From: Agromyces marinus
Lineage (GTDB): Bacteria; Actinomycetota; Actinomycetes; Actinomycetales; Microbacteriaceae
NCBI RefSeq assembly: GCF_021442325.1
Contig: NZ_CP087879.1
Location: forward strand, 1,674,001-1,738,000
Direction: 5' to 3'
Length of the DNA stretch: 64,000 nucleotides
The translations under genes were made by a program, and so were the position numbers. Below the pieces are notes generated by a model that made no database searches, had not been told where the DNA came from, and saw only the letters and a list, made by a program, of their open reading frames with translations. Positions 1-9,285 of the stretch are shown in pieces; the stretch's first letter is position 1, and every line of letters starts with the position of its first letter.

Positions 1-435
1 GGCTGGTGGGCGACGCGCATCGGCTCGGCGAGGGTCGTCGCGTACGGCGCACTCGGCACGCTGCTCATCACCTTCCCGATGTACTGGCTGCTGCAGTTCT
101 CGAGCTTCCCGGTGCTCGTCGGCACGATGATCGTGGGCGGCATCCTGCCGACCATGTCGTGGGCGGCGCTCGGCGGACTCATGAACGACCTGTTCGCCGA
201 CCACTACCGCTACTCGGCACTCTCGGTCGCCTACGCGGTGGCGGCTGCCGTCAGCGGCTTCATCCCGCTCGTCACCGCGCTCATCGGCGAGGCGACCGCC
301 TACGTGTGGTGGCACCCCGGCGTCGTGCTCGCGCTGCTGTCGGCGATCACGCTCGCCGCCGCCTGGGCGGCGGCACGCATGCGACCTGCGCCGATCTCCG
401 AGGACGGCCGCGAGGTCGAGCCGGCGCGCGTCTGA
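1..435 (+). CDS. MFS transporter, C-terminal part (5' truncated by window edge)
   Basis: The reading frame is open from base 1 and ends with TGA at 433-435, leaving 144 visible residues. They form about four hydrophobic segments (around LLITFPMYWLL, LVGTMIVGGILPTMSW, AAAVSGFIPLVTALIG and VVLALLSAITLAAAW) followed by a short charged tail. The segment YRYSALSVAYAVAAAVSGF resembles the last helices of metabolite:H+ symporter (MHS) family members such as ProP and ShiA, which carry small osmolytes or organic acids across the cytoplasmic membrane. The substrate cannot be told from this fragment. It is followed by a hairpin and then by valS on the same strand, so it is probably a separate transcript. 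Confidence 0.75.
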   Translation, partial: GWWATRIGSARVVAYGALGTLLITFPMYWLLQFSSFPVLVGTMIVGGILPTMSWAALGGLMNDLFADHYRYSALSVAYAVAAAVSGFIPLVTALIGEATAYVWWHPGVVLALLSAITLAAAWAAARMRPAPISEDGREVEPARV

Positions 436-439
436 GCAC

Positions 440-475
440 GAGCGGATGCCGCGGCTCGCGCCGTGGCATCCGCTC
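440..475 (+). terminator. Hairpin terminator after MFS gene
   Basis: GAGCGGATGCC (440-450) pairs with GGCATCCGCTC (465-475), and the stem continues inward with a G-T pair and three G-C pairs around a six-base loop. It starts four bases after the MFS stop codon. There is no T-run, as is common for actinobacterial hairpin terminators. The arms contain the GGATGCC/GGCATCC word seen across the window. Confidence 0.6.
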
Positions 476-609
476 TCGGGCATCGGGGCCGCCGCAGCGG
501 TCACGATCCGGCCGGTGAGGATGGAATCCGCGGTCTGGCGGTACGCTGGACTGTCTCATATTCAGGCACCCCAACGGACTCGGTGCCGCACATACCGAAC
601 CGGAGCATC

Positions 610-3204
610 ATGACCGACACCGCGCGCATTCCCGACAAGCCGGCACTCGAGGGCCTCGAGACCAAGTGGGGCGGCGTCTGGGAGACCGAGGGCACCTACC
701 GGTTCCAGCGCGAGGGCGCGACCCGCGAGGCGATCTACTCGATCGACACCCCGCCGCCGACCGCCTCCGGTTCCCTCCACATCGGCCACGTCTTCTCGTA
801 CACGCACACCGACGTCGTCGCGCGCTTCCAGCGCATGCGGGGCAAGTGCGTCTTCTACCCGATGGGCTGGGACGACAACGGGCTGCCCACCGAGCGTCGC
901 GTGCAGAACTACTACGGCGTGCGCTGCGACCCGACCCTGCCCTACGAGCCCGACTTCACCCCGCCGTTCGAGGGCGGCGAGGGCAAGAGCATCAAGGCCG
1001 CCGACCAGAAGCCGATCAGCCGCCGCAACTTCATCGAACTGTGCGAGCGCCTCACCGTCGAGGACGAGCAGCAGTTCGAGGCGCTCTGGCGCCAGCTCGG
1101 CCTGTCGGTCGACTGGACGCAGACCTACCGCACGATCGCCGACGAGGCGCTGTTCACCTCGCAGCTCGCATTCGTGCGCAACGTGGAGCGGGGCGAGGCG
1201 TACCAGGCGCTCGCACCGACCCTGTGGGACGTCACCTTCCGCACCGCGGTCGCGCAGGCCGAGCTCGAGGACCGCGAGCAGCCCGGCCACTACCACCGGA
1301 TCGCGTTCGCGCGCCCCGACGGCGGCCACGTCGAGATCGAGACGAGCCGGCCCGAGCTGATTCCGGCGTGCGTGGCACTCGTGGCGCACCCCGACGACGA
1401 GCGCTACCAGCCGCTCTTCGGCACGACCGTGACCACTCCCGTGTTCGGCGTCGAGGTGCCCGTCGTGGCGCACCACCTCGCGCAGAAGGACAAGGGCACC
1501 GGCATCGCGATGATCTGCACCTTCGGCGACGTGACCGACGTCGTCTGGTGGCGCGAACTCGACCTGCCCAACCGCGCGATCATCGGCTTCGACGGCCGCG
1601 TCATCGCCGACGCGCCCGACGCGATCAGCTCCGAGGCCGGCCGCGAGGCGTACGCGAAGCTCGCCGGCAAGACGGCCTTCTCGGCCAAGCAGGCGGTGGT
1701 CGAGCTCCTCCGCGAGTCCGGCGACCTCCTCGCCGACCCGAAGGCGATCACGCACCCCGTGAAGTTCTTCGAGAAGGGCGACCGCCCGCTCGAGATCGTC
1801 TCGACCCGCCAGTGGTACATCGTGAACGGTGCGCGCGACGCGGCGCTCAAGGAGCGCCTGCTCGAGCGCGGCCGCCAGATCGGCTGGCACCCCGACTTCA
1901 TGCGCGTGCGCTACGAGAACTGGGTCGGCGGGCTGTCGGGCGACTGGCTCGTCTCGCGCCAGCGGTTCTTCGGCGTGCCGATCCCGGTCTGGTACCCGAT
2001 CGACGCCGCCGGCGATCCGGTCTTTGACGAGCCCATCGTCGCCACGCTCGACATGCTGCCCGTCGACCCATCCTCGACCGCGGCACCCGGGTACGACGAG
2101 TCGCAGCGCGGGCAGGCGGGCGGCTTCGTCGGCGAGCACGACGTGATGGACACCTGGGCGACCTCGTCGCTCACGCCGCAGCTCGCGGGCGGCTGGGAGC
2201 GCGACCCCGAGCTGTACGACCTCGTCTTCCCGTACTCGCTGCGCCCGCAGGGCCAGGACATCATCCGCACGTGGCTGTTCTCCACGGCGCTCCGCGCCGA
2301 GCTCGAGCACGGCGTCGCCCCATGGTCGAACGCGGCCATCTCGGGCTTCATCGTCGACCCCGACCGCAAGAAGATGTCGAAGTCGAAGGGCAACGTCGTG
2401 ACGCCCGCCGGGCTCCTCGACCAGCACGGCGCCGACGCCGTACGCTACTGGGCGGCATCCTCGCGCCTCGGCACCGACGCGGCCTTCGACCCGCAGAACC
2501 CGACCCAGGTCAAGATCGGCCGTCGTCTCGCGATCAAGGTCCTGAACGCCGCGAAGTTCATCCTCGGCTTCGAGGGTGCGGCGGATGCCCCGGTGACCGT
2601 GCCCGTCGATCGCAGCATGCTGGCCGGGCTCGCGACCGTCGTCGAGCAGGCGACGCGCGCGCTCGAGTCGTACGACCACGCGCGGGCCCTCGAGGTGTCC
2701 GAGACGTTCTTCTGGACGTTCTGCGACGACTACCTCGAGCTGGTCAAGGAGCGCGCCTACGGCAAGGCGAGCCCCGAACAGGCCTCGGCCGTCGCCGCGC
2801 TGAAGACCGCGCTCAGCGTCATCCTGCGCCTCTTCGCGCCCGTGATCCCGTACGCCGCCGAGGAGGCGTGGAGCTGGTCGAACGACGCATCGGTGCACGT
2901 GGCCGCATGGCCCGCCGTCGACGAGCTCGCCGCACGCGGCGAGGCCGGCGTCGAACTGCTCGAGCTCGCGAGCCTCGCGCTCACCGGCATCCGTCGCGCG
3001 AAGACCGATGCGAAGGCCTCGCAGAAGACGCCGGTCGCCAGCGCCGTGATCGCGGCGCCCGAAGCCGCGGCGAACCTCCTCGCATCAGCAGAGGCGGACC
3101 TGCGCGCGGTCGGGCGGATCGCGGACCTCCGGTTCGAGCCCGGCGACGAGCTTGCGGTGCGCGACGTCGTGCTGGAGAGTGTGCCCGAGGAGGCCCGATC
3201 GTGA
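610..3204 (+). CDS. valS: Valine--tRNA ligase (archaeal/Rickettsia-type ValS)
   Basis: Cytoplasmic class I aminoacyl-tRNA synthetase of 864 aa that charges tRNA-Val. The HIGH motif is at residues 57-60 (SGSLHIGH) and KMSKS at about 588-592. The stretch YPMGWDDNGLPTERRVQNYY replaces the PGTDHAGIATQ of standard bacterial ValS; it is the form known from archaea and Rickettsia. The editing domain follows in the middle and the anticodon-binding domain after KMSKS. I chose the ATG at 610 because GGAG at 603-606 is a fitting ribosome site and the family N-terminus begins here; the frame is open further upstream (to 463) but that part lacks family resemblance. A weak -10 (TACGCT, 542-547) lies upstream. 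The GNAT gene starts inside its stop codon. Confidence 0.95.
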   Translation: MTDTARIPDKPALEGLETKWGGVWETEGTYRFQREGATREAIYSIDTPPPTASGSLHIGHVFSYTHTDVVARFQRMRGKCVFYPMGWDDNGLPTERRVQNYYGVRCDPTLPYEPDFTPPFEGGEGKSIKAADQKPISRRNFIELCERLTVEDEQQFEALWRQLGLSVDWTQTYRTIADEALFTSQLAFVRNVERGEAYQALAPTLWDVTFRTAVAQAELEDREQPGHYHRIAFARPDGGHVEIETSRPELIPACVALVAHPDDERYQPLFGTTVTTPVFGVEVPVVAHHLAQKDKGTGIAMICTFGDVTDVVWWRELDLPNRAIIGFDGRVIADAPDAISSEAGREAYAKLAGKTAFSAKQAVVELLRESGDLLADPKAITHPVKFFEKGDRPLEIVSTRQWYIVNGARDAALKERLLERGRQIGWHPDFMRVRYENWVGGLSGDWLVSRQRFFGVPIPVWYPIDAAGDPVFDEPIVATLDMLPVDPSSTAAPGYDESQRGQAGGFVGEHDVMDTWATSSLTPQLAGGWERDPELYDLVFPYSLRPQGQDIIRTWLFSTALRAELEHGVAPWSNAAISGFIVDPDRKKMSKSKGNVVTPAGLLDQHGADAVRYWAASSRLGTDAAFDPQNPTQVKIGRRLAIKVLNAAKFILGFEGAADAPVTVPVDRSMLAGLATVVEQATRALESYDHARALEVSETFFWTFCDDYLELVKERAYGKASPEQASAVAALKTALSVILRLFAPVIPYAAEEAWSWSNDASVHVAAWPAVDELAARGEAGVELLELASLALTGIRRAKTDAKASQKTPVASAVIAAPEAAANLLASAEADLRAVGRIADLRFEPGDELAVRDVVLESVPEEARS

Positions 3205-3647
3205 ACGTGACCGTGCGCGAGGCCGCAGAGGGCGACTTCTTCGGCTGGCTCCCCCTGTTCGAGACGCACTGCGCGAACCGCGGCGGACGACTCGACGACG
3301 CCAAGGCGCTGATCGTGTGGAGCTGGGCTCAGGATCCGGCGCACGCACTGCGCGCCGGACTCGCGGTCGACGGGGCCGGTGCGCCGGTCGGACTGGTGCA
3401 CTTCCATGTCGAGCCGCGCACCATCGACGCGAGCATCGCGCTCGTGATCGACGACCTGTACGTGCAGGAGGGCGCGCAGGGCACCGGTGTCGAAGACCTC
3501 CTGCTCGCCTACGTGCGCGAGTCCGCGACGGGCGCGCACGCGACGCGCATCGTGTGGTCGCACGCGCCCGACGAGGCGGACGCGCTCAGCAGCGCCGAGG
3601 CGGGGGCACGGCGACGTGACGCGGTCGTCTTCGAGGCGGACCTCTGA
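3201..3647 (+). CDS. GNAT-family N-acetyltransferase
   Basis: 148 aa, starting with GTG that overlaps the valS stop (GTGA, 4 bases). The fold expected for a GNAT enzyme is visible: an N-terminal strand (NVTVREAAEGDF), the central strand IDDLYVQEGAQGTGV, which holds a degenerate acetyl-CoA loop (usual Q/RxxGxG/A; here QEGAQGTGV), and a C-terminal strand. It would transfer an acetyl group from acetyl-CoA to an unknown amine. Overlap with valS and with the next gene suggests one translationally coupled transcript. The substrate cannot be predicted. Confidence 0.75.
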   Translation: MNVTVREAAEGDFFGWLPLFETHCANRGGRLDDAKALIVWSWAQDPAHALRAGLAVDGAGAPVGLVHFHVEPRTIDASIALVIDDLYVQEGAQGTGVEDLLLAYVRESATGAHATRIVWSHAPDEADALSSAEAGARRRDAVVFEADL

Positions 3648-3868
3648 TGCAACTCGGCACGAGATGGCCCTTCGGCACGCAGCCGCCCCGTTCGGTGCCG
3701 ATGCAGATCAGGCCGGGCATCGCCGCGGCCGAGGCCGACACGGTCGACGGCGCAGGCCGCACCTGGACGCTCACCTGGCTCGAAGGCCGCCCGATCGCGG
3801 AGCTGGACGACGGCACGACCGTGACGGTCGAACCCTCACCCGGCGCCGACGCGGACGACGACTGGTGA
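3647..3868 (+). CDS. Hypothetical protein, 73 aa
   Basis: Starts with ATG whose A is the last base of the GNAT stop codon. The protein begins MQLGTRWPFGTQPPRSVP, has a short basic N-terminus, then a segment that could form beta strands (RTWTLTWLEGRPIAELDDG) and ends in an acidic tail (DADDDW). There is no signal peptide or membrane segment. Codon use matches the neighbours (strong G/C third-position bias), and the one-base overlap plus the terminator just after it argue that it is a real gene. I do not recognise the family. Confidence 0.6.
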   Translation: MQLGTRWPFGTQPPRSVPMQIRPGIAAAEADTVDGAGRTWTLTWLEGRPIAELDDGTTVTVEPSPGADADDDW

Positions 3869-3910
3869 GCCCGGCGTCGCACTCGGACTGAGCACCGCAC
3901 CCGGATGCGC

Positions 3911-3941
3911 CGATGGGAGGCTCCGGCGGAGCCTCCCATCG
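3911..3941. terminator. Strong bidirectional hairpin terminator
   Basis: A perfect 14-bp stem (3911-3924 with 3928-3941) around the loop GGC. It lies between the end of the valS operon on + and the end of the suf operon on -, so it probably stops transcription from both sides. No T-run follows. Confidence 0.75.
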
Positions 3942-3957
3942 TGCGTTCGTCAGGGGA

Positions 3958-4287
3958 TCAGATCGCGAAGCCGAGCGCGCGCATCATGTCGCGCCCGTCG
4001 TCGGTGATCCGTTCGGGACCCCACGGCGGCATCCAGACCCAGTTGATGCGGAACCGCTCGACGGTGCCGTCGAGTGCCTCGGCGGTCTGCTCTTCGATCA
4101 CGTCGGTGAGCGGGCAGCCGGCGCTCGTGAGGGTCATGTTGACCACCAGCGCATCGTTCTCGTCGTCCCAGTTCAGGTCATAGATGAGTCCGAGGTCGAC
4201 GATGTTGACCCCGAGCTCGGGGTCGACGACGTCCTTCAGCGCTTCGCTGATCTCGTCGAAGCGCTCGGGTGCGAGGGAGCTGACCAT
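3958..4287 (-). CDS. sufT: Iron-sulfur assembly factor SufT (MIP18/DUF59 family)
   Basis: 109 aa. The family core is clear: VVDPELGVNIVDLGLIYDL near residue 20 and the conserved LTSAGCPLTD with its single cysteine near residue 60. SufT-like proteins help mature Fe-S proteins in the cytosol, probably at cluster transfer. It is the last gene of the suf cluster, 20 bases after sufC. There is no good Shine-Dalgarno; instead TAGGCT (minus strand, 4300-4295) lies seven bases before the ATG, so it may also have its own leaderless transcript. The name paaD is sometimes applied to this family, but the suf context decides the call. Confidence 0.9.
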   Translation of the reverse strand: MVSSLAPERFDEISEALKDVVDPELGVNIVDLGLIYDLNWDDENDALVVNMTLTSAGCPLTDVIEEQTAEALDGTVERFRINWVWMPPWGPERITDDGRDMMRALGFAI

Positions 4288-4294
4288 GTCTACC

Positions 4295-4300
4295 AGCCTA
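4295..4300 (-). promoter_or_regulatory. Candidate -10 box for leaderless sufT transcript
   Basis: TAGGCT on the minus strand, then GGTAGAC (7 nt) and the sufT ATG. The spacing would place transcription start at or within a base of the start codon. No clear -35 is seen. Confidence 0.4.
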
Positions 4301-4307
4301 CGCCCGT

Positions 4308-5075
<768 letters not shown>

Positions 5076-5103
5076 GGTGATCAGGTGGTCTCTTTCGTCG
5101 TTC

Positions 5104-5119
5104 GGCCCGCAGGCGGGCC
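5104..5119 (-). other. Small hairpin between ferredoxin gene and sufC
   Basis: GGCCCGC (5104-5110) is an inverted copy of GCGGGCC (5113-5119) with only two bases between, so the real loop must open a pair. It sits in the 66-base gap inside the suf operon and could be a processing or attenuation point. Weak evidence. Confidence 0.25.
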
Positions 5120-5141
5120 TGAGGTCAGGTGAAATCGGGGG

Positions 5142-5468
5142 TCAGACGGCGATCGTCACGGCGGGGTCGATGAACACTCCCCCGTCGACGATCTCGATCG
5201 CGTAGACCGGGACTGGTTCGTAGGCGGGAAGCGTGAGCGGCTTGCCCGTCGTCAGGGAGAACTTGGACCCGTGGGCCCAGCACTCGAGCGTGTCGTCCTC
5301 GACGAATCCCTCGGAGAGGGAGATGTCGCCGTGCGTGCAGGTGTCGCCGATCGCGAAGATCTCTCCGGCCGCGTCCTTGACGACGGCGATGGGCACGCCG
5401 TCGAGCACGACCTTGCGGGCCTCGTTGACGGCGAGGTCGTCGACCCCGAACACGCGCGTGGATGCCAC
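5142..5468 (-). CDS. Rieske-type non-heme iron oxygenase ferredoxin subunit
   Basis: 108 aa. The Rieske [2Fe-2S] ligands are present as CTHGD (Cys44, His46) and CWAHGSKF (Cys63, His66). Such small ferredoxins pass electrons to oxygenases, but here the gene sits inside the suf operon as in many actinobacteria, where it may serve cluster assembly or be an early client; its exact role is unknown. The start is GTG at 5468, two bases past the sufD stop codon; that stop, at 5472-5470, overlaps no coding base. Length is normal for the family. Confidence 0.9.
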   Translation of the reverse strand: MASTRVFGVDDLAVNEARKVVLDGVPIAVVKDAAGEIFAIGDTCTHGDISLSEGFVEDDTLECWAHGSKFSLTTGKPLTLPAYEPVPVYAIEIVDGGVFIDPAVTIAV

Positions 5469-5469
5469 G

Positions 5470-6651
5470 TCAGCTCCCCTGGAGTTCTGCTTCGAGCGCC
5501 AGCGCGAGGCGCCCCTCGAGTTCGGCGTCGCCGATCTGCTGGACGATCTCCGCGAGGAAGCCGTGGACGACGAGCCGTCGGGCCTCGTCCTCCGGGATGC
5601 CGCGGGCCTGGAGGTAGAACAGCTGCTCGTCGTCGAAGCGGCCCGTCGCCGAGGCGTGGCCAGCTCCCTCGATGTCGCCGGTCTCGATCTCGAGGTTCGG
5701 GACCGAGTCCGCTCGCGTCCCGTCGGTGAGGACGAGGTTCCGGTTCTGCTCGTAGCTGTCGGTGCCGGTCGCCGCGTTGCCGATGAGCACGTCGCCGATC
5801 CAGACGCTGCGCGCACCCTCGCCCTGGAGCGCGCCCTTGTAGGTCACGCGGGAGCGGGTGTGCGGGGCGTCGTGGTGCACGAAGACCTGCTGCTCGAGGT
5901 GCTGCCCGGCGTCGGAGAAGTACATGCCGTACGCCTCGATGTCGCCGCCCTGCTCGGCCAGGTGCGTCGACGGGTTGACCCGGACGACCTTCCCGCCGAG
6001 CGAGACGACGATGTGCTTGAGCTTGGCGTCGCGGCCGATGCGCGCGAAGTGGCTCGCGAGGTGGACCGACTCGTCGGACCACTCCTGCAGCGAGACGACG
6101 GTGAGGTTTGCGCCCTCGCCGACGACGATCTCGACGTTCTCGGTCAGCCGGGCGTCGCCCGTGCCGCGCAGGACGACCATTCCGCGGCTGTTCGGGGCGG
6201 CCTCGATGACGGTGTGTGCGCCACGGGGCGCGACGCCGACCGCGGGCCGGGTGATCGTGACGGTCTTGGCCTCCTCGCCGGCGACCTCGACGAGCAGCGC
6301 CTCGTCGAATGCCGACCAGGCCGCTGCCGACGCGCGATCCTCCGGCGTGCCGGCGCGCCCGATGCGGGCGTCGTCGCGCGGGATCCAGGTGGTGGCGACG
6401 CCGTCGGCCGAGGTCTGCTCGACCGCGACGCGCGAGCCGTCGAGCTCACCCGAGGTGAGGTCGGCGAACGCCGCGACCGGGGAGTACTTCCACTCGTGCT
6501 CGCGGCCCGTGATCGGCGCGAACTCGGAGACATCCGTCGAACGGAATCGCTCGGAGCGCGTCTGGACCGGGACGACGGAGCCGTCGGAGTGGGGGCGGAA
6601 TCCGTGCTGGTCCGCGGTGGGCATGGCGGTGCTCTGCATCGTCGTGCTCAT
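5470..6651 (-). CDS. sufD: Fe-S cluster assembly protein SufD
   Basis: 393 aa, a SufB/SufD-type beta-helix protein that forms a complex with SufB and SufC. The C-terminal family block is clear: GHASATGRFDDEQLFYLQAR followed by IPEDEARRLVVHGFLAEIV. The N-terminus (about 80 residues) is variable, as usual in SufD. It starts three bases after the sufB stop, so the two are surely co-transcribed. Active in the cytoplasm. Confidence 0.96.
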   Translation of the reverse strand: MSTTMQSTAMPTADQHGFRPHSDGSVVPVQTRSERFRSTDVSEFAPITGREHEWKYSPVAAFADLTSGELDGSRVAVEQTSADGVATTWIPRDDARIGRAGTPEDRASAAAWSAFDEALLVEVAGEEAKTVTITRPAVGVAPRGAHTVIEAAPNSRGMVVLRGTGDARLTENVEIVVGEGANLTVVSLQEWSDESVHLASHFARIGRDAKLKHIVVSLGGKVVRVNPSTHLAEQGGDIEAYGMYFSDAGQHLEQQVFVHHDAPHTRSRVTYKGALQGEGARSVWIGDVLIGNAATGTDSYEQNRNLVLTDGTRADSVPNLEIETGDIEGAGHASATGRFDDEQLFYLQARGIPEDEARRLVVHGFLAEIVQQIGDAELEGRLALALEAELQGS

Positions 6652-6654
6652 AGG

Positions 6655-8073
6655 TCAGCCGACCGATCCTTCCATGCCCATCTCGATGAGCTTGTTGAGT
6701 TCCATGGCGTACTCCATCGGGAGTTCGCGCGCGATCGGCTCGATGAAGCCGCGCACGATCATCGCCATCGCCTCGTCCTCCTCGATGCCGCGCGACATGA
6801 GGTAGAAGAGCTGCTCCTCGCTGACCTTCGAGACGGTCGCCTCGTGACCGAGGTGCACGTCGTCGACCCGGATGTCGATCGCCGGGTACGTGTCGGAACG
6901 GGAGATCGTGTCTACCAGCAACGCGTCGCAGCGGACGGTGTTGGCCGAGTGGTGCGCGTTCGCGTCGACGCGGATCTCGCCGCGGTACCCGGCTCGGCCG
7001 CCGCCTCGGGCGATCGACTTCGAGACGATCGACGACTGCGTGTACGGCGCCATGTGGATCATCTTCGCGCCGGCGTCCTGGTGCTGGCCGGGGCCTGCGA
7101 AGGCGACGGAGAGGGTCTCGCCCTTGGCGTGCTCGCCCATGAGGAAGATGGACGGGTACTTCATCGTGACCTTGGACCCGATGTTGCCGTCGATCCACTC
7201 CATGGTGGCGCCCTCGTGGGCGACGGCGCGCTTGGTGACGAGGTTGTAGACGTTGTTCGACCAGTTCTGGATCGTCGTGTACCGCACGCGGGCGTTCTTC
7301 TTCACGATGATCTCGACGACGGCCGAGTGCAGCGAGTCGGACTTGTAGATCGGGGCGGTGCAGCCCTCGATGTAGTGCACGTAGCTGTCTTCGTCGGCGA
7401 TGATCAGGGTCCGCTCGAACTGGCCCATGTTCTCGGTGTTGATCCGGAAGTACGCCTGCAGCGGGATCTCGACGTGCACGCCCTTCGGGACGTAGACGAA
7501 CGATCCGCCCGACCAGACGGCCGTGTTGAGCGCGGCGAACTTGTTGTCGCCGGCCGGGATGACGGTGCCGAAGTACTCCTCGAAGATCTCGGGGTGCTCC
7601 TTGAGCGCCGTGTCGGTGTCGAGGAAGATGACGCCCTGCTCCTCCAGGTCCTCGCGGATCTGGTGGTACACGACTTCGGACTCGTACTGCGCGGCGACCC
7701 CGGCGACGAGGCGCTGGCGCTCGGCCTCGGGGATGCCGAGGCGCTCGTAGGTGTTGCGGATGTCCTCGGGGAGGTCCTCCCAGGTCTGCGCCTGCTTCTC
7801 GGTGGACCGGACGAAGTACTTGATGTTCTCGAAGTCGATCTCCGACAGGTCGGCGCCCCACGAGGGCATCGGCTTGCGGTCGAACAGCTGGAGCGCGCGA
7901 AGGCGACGCTGCAGCATCCACTCGGGTTCGCTCTTCAGCTGCGAGATGTCCGCCACCACTTGGGGTGACAGGCCGCGGCGAGCGGATGCTCCGGCCACGT
8001 CGGAGTCGGCCCAGCCGAACTCGTACGTGCCGAGCCCTTCCAACTCGGGGCGGTCGATCAGTACGTCCGTCAT
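6655..8073 (-). CDS. sufB: Fe-S cluster assembly protein SufB
   Basis: 472 aa, the main scaffold subunit of SufBCD on which Fe-S clusters are built. Typical blocks include [14 protein letters not shown] near the N-terminus, the long beta-helix core and [20 protein letters not shown] in the C-terminal part. No intein interrupts it, unlike in some mycobacteria. The ATG at 8073 is preceded by a purine-rich GGGAGAG region. It is the first gene of the suf operon; no SufR-like repressor, SufS desulfurase or SufU lies beside it. Confidence 0.97.
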   Translation of the reverse strand: MTDVLIDRPELEGLGTYEFGWADSDVAGASARRGLSPQVVADISQLKSEPEWMLQRRLRALQLFDRKPMPSWGADLSEIDFENIKYFVRSTEKQAQTWEDLPEDIRNTYERLGIPEAERQRLVAGVAAQYESEVVYHQIREDLEEQGVIFLDTDTALKEHPEIFEEYFGTVIPAGDNKFAALNTAVWSGGSFVYVPKGVHVEIPLQAYFRINTENMGQFERTLIIADEDSYVHYIEGCTAPIYKSDSLHSAVVEIIVKKNARVRYTTIQNWSNNVYNLVTKRAVAHEGATMEWIDGNIGSKVTMKYPSIFLMGEHAKGETLSVAFAGPGQHQDAGAKMIHMAPYTQSSIVSKSIARGGGRAGYRGEIRVDANAHHSANTVRCDALLVDTISRSDTYPAIDIRVDDVHLGHEATVSKVSEEQLFYLMSRGIEEDEAMAMIVRGFIEPIARELPMEYAMELNKLIEMGMEGSVG

Positions 8074-8313
8074 GCTCTCCCTCTTCTCCTCCCGGCACCG
8101 GCTATCAGGCCGGCCCACCCCCGCCGCCCGGTCGAGGTGCCGCTCGGGAAGGGTGATGTGCGGGTGGCTACGTCGCGAACCTACAATGTCTGATGCGCCG
8201 CCGCAGACTGCGCGCGGAACCGCATCAACCCATCAAGTCTACAGGGTCGACCGGCGCGAGGGCCCGGACTCCCAGTGCCCTCCCACCGGCGATCCGGATC
8301 AGGAACGACGAGC
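8074..8313. promoter_or_regulatory. Divergent promoter region sufB / ctaA
   Basis: 240 bases without a gene between sufB (-) and ctaA (+). On + there is a good -10-like TACAAT (8182-8187). On - there is TAGACT (8241-8236), the same hexamer used before uvrA and uvrB. Neither has a convincing -35. I see no known SufR or IscR operator. Confidence 0.4.
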
Positions 8314-9252
8314 GTGAACCGCCTCATCGCGTGGCTGCCCGACCGAATCGACCGCCGGGTGCGCATCGCCGCCTGGGTGTCCTTCGTCCTCAACGTCGTC
8401 ATCATCGGCACGGGCGGGGCCGTCCGCCTCACCGGCTCCGGACTCGGCTGCAGCGACTGGCCGGTCTGCGTGCCGGGATCGCTCGTCCCGACGCCCGAGA
8501 TGGGCATCCACGGCGTGATCGAGTTCGGCAATCGCACGATCAGCGGCCCCGTGCTGCTGGCCGCGATCGCGGTGGTGCTGTTCGTGTGGCGCATCCGGCG
8601 CGAGCGCCGGGACCTGTTCGTGCCCGCCGTCCTCGTACTGGTGCTGGTGATCGTCCAGGCGCTCGTCGGGGCGTTCGTCGTGTGGCAGGAGCTCGCGGCG
8701 ACCCTGGTCGGCTTCCACTACACCGTGTCGGTCGTGATCGTCTGCATCACGGCCGCGTTCCTCGCGCGCATGGTCGAACCCGCCGGAGCCCGCGAGCTCG
8801 CGGTTCCGAGGGCGTTCGCGGTCCTGACCCGGATCACCGGAGTCGTCCTGGCCGTCACCGTCGTCGTCGGCGTCATGACGACGGCGTCCGGTCCGCACTC
8901 CGGCGACGCGAACGTGGTCCGGACCGGGGTCGACGCGGAACTGCTCGCGCACGTCCACGCATGGCCCGGGTACGTGCTCGCGGCCCTGCTCGCGACGCTC
9001 GTGGGCTGGGCCGCCCTGAAGCGACTGCGTCCGCTGCGCTGGCTGCTCGCGCTGCTCGCGGTGACGCTCGTGCAGGTCGCCGTGGGCGTCTACCAGGCCC
9101 GCAGCGGCCTCCCGCCGCTCGCGGTCGGCGTGCACATGATCCTCGCGGCCCTCGCGGCCGCGACCATGACCGTCGTCGTCCTGCGAATCAAGCGGCCCGT
9201 GACGACGGATGCCGCGCCCGACGCCGCGGCAGCGGCGGCATCCGCTCGCTGA
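8314..9252 (+). CDS. ctaA: Heme A synthase (COX15/CtaA family)
   Basis: 312-aa integral membrane enzyme with about eight hydrophobic helices; it converts heme O to heme A for cytochrome c oxidase. The loop after helix 1 reads GGAVRLTGSGLGCSDWPVC, the family signature with its cysteine pair, and conserved histidines occur in GVIEFGN-, GFHYTVS-, HVHAW- and GVHMIL-type contexts. I chose GTG at 8314 with AGGA at 8301-8304; the frame also extends to 8275 without support. The C-terminus is an Ala-rich tail. Convergent with ctaB, which makes its substrate. Confidence 0.92.
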   Translation: MNRLIAWLPDRIDRRVRIAAWVSFVLNVVIIGTGGAVRLTGSGLGCSDWPVCVPGSLVPTPEMGIHGVIEFGNRTISGPVLLAAIAVVLFVWRIRRERRDLFVPAVLVLVLVIVQALVGAFVVWQELAATLVGFHYTVSVVIVCITAAFLARMVEPAGARELAVPRAFAVLTRITGVVLAVTVVVGVMTTASGPHSGDANVVRTGVDAELLAHVHAWPGYVLAALLATLVGWAALKRLRPLRWLLALLAVTLVQVAVGVYQARSGLPPLAVGVHMILAALAAATMTVVVLRIKRPVTTDAAPDAAAAAASAR

Positions 9253-9279
9253 CGCCCGACCCGCCGGAACGTCGGCGGG
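9206..9279. terminator. Two hairpins between convergent ctaA and ctaB
   Basis: The first hairpin pairs CGGATGCCGC (9206-9215) with GCGGCATCCG (9235-9244) inside the end of ctaA. The second pairs CCCGCCG (9260-9266) with CGGCGGG (9273-9279) around a six-base loop, in the gap between the two genes. The second is the more likely bidirectional terminator. Confidence 0.5.
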
Positions 9280-9285
9280 CGCCGG

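Noticed and set aside
463-609. N-terminal extension of valS in the same frame
   Set aside because: It would include hairpin DNA and Arg/Gly-rich residues unlike ValS; the ATG at 610 has a ribosome site.
562-2898. 778-codon open frame on - opposite valS
   Set aside because: Same composition artefact; no start signal or motif, and valS is intact.
5233-7968. 911-codon open frame on + opposite the Rieske ferredoxin gene, sufD and sufB
   Set aside because: Low-complexity Arg/Asp/Val sequence mirroring the codon bias of the real genes on the other strand.
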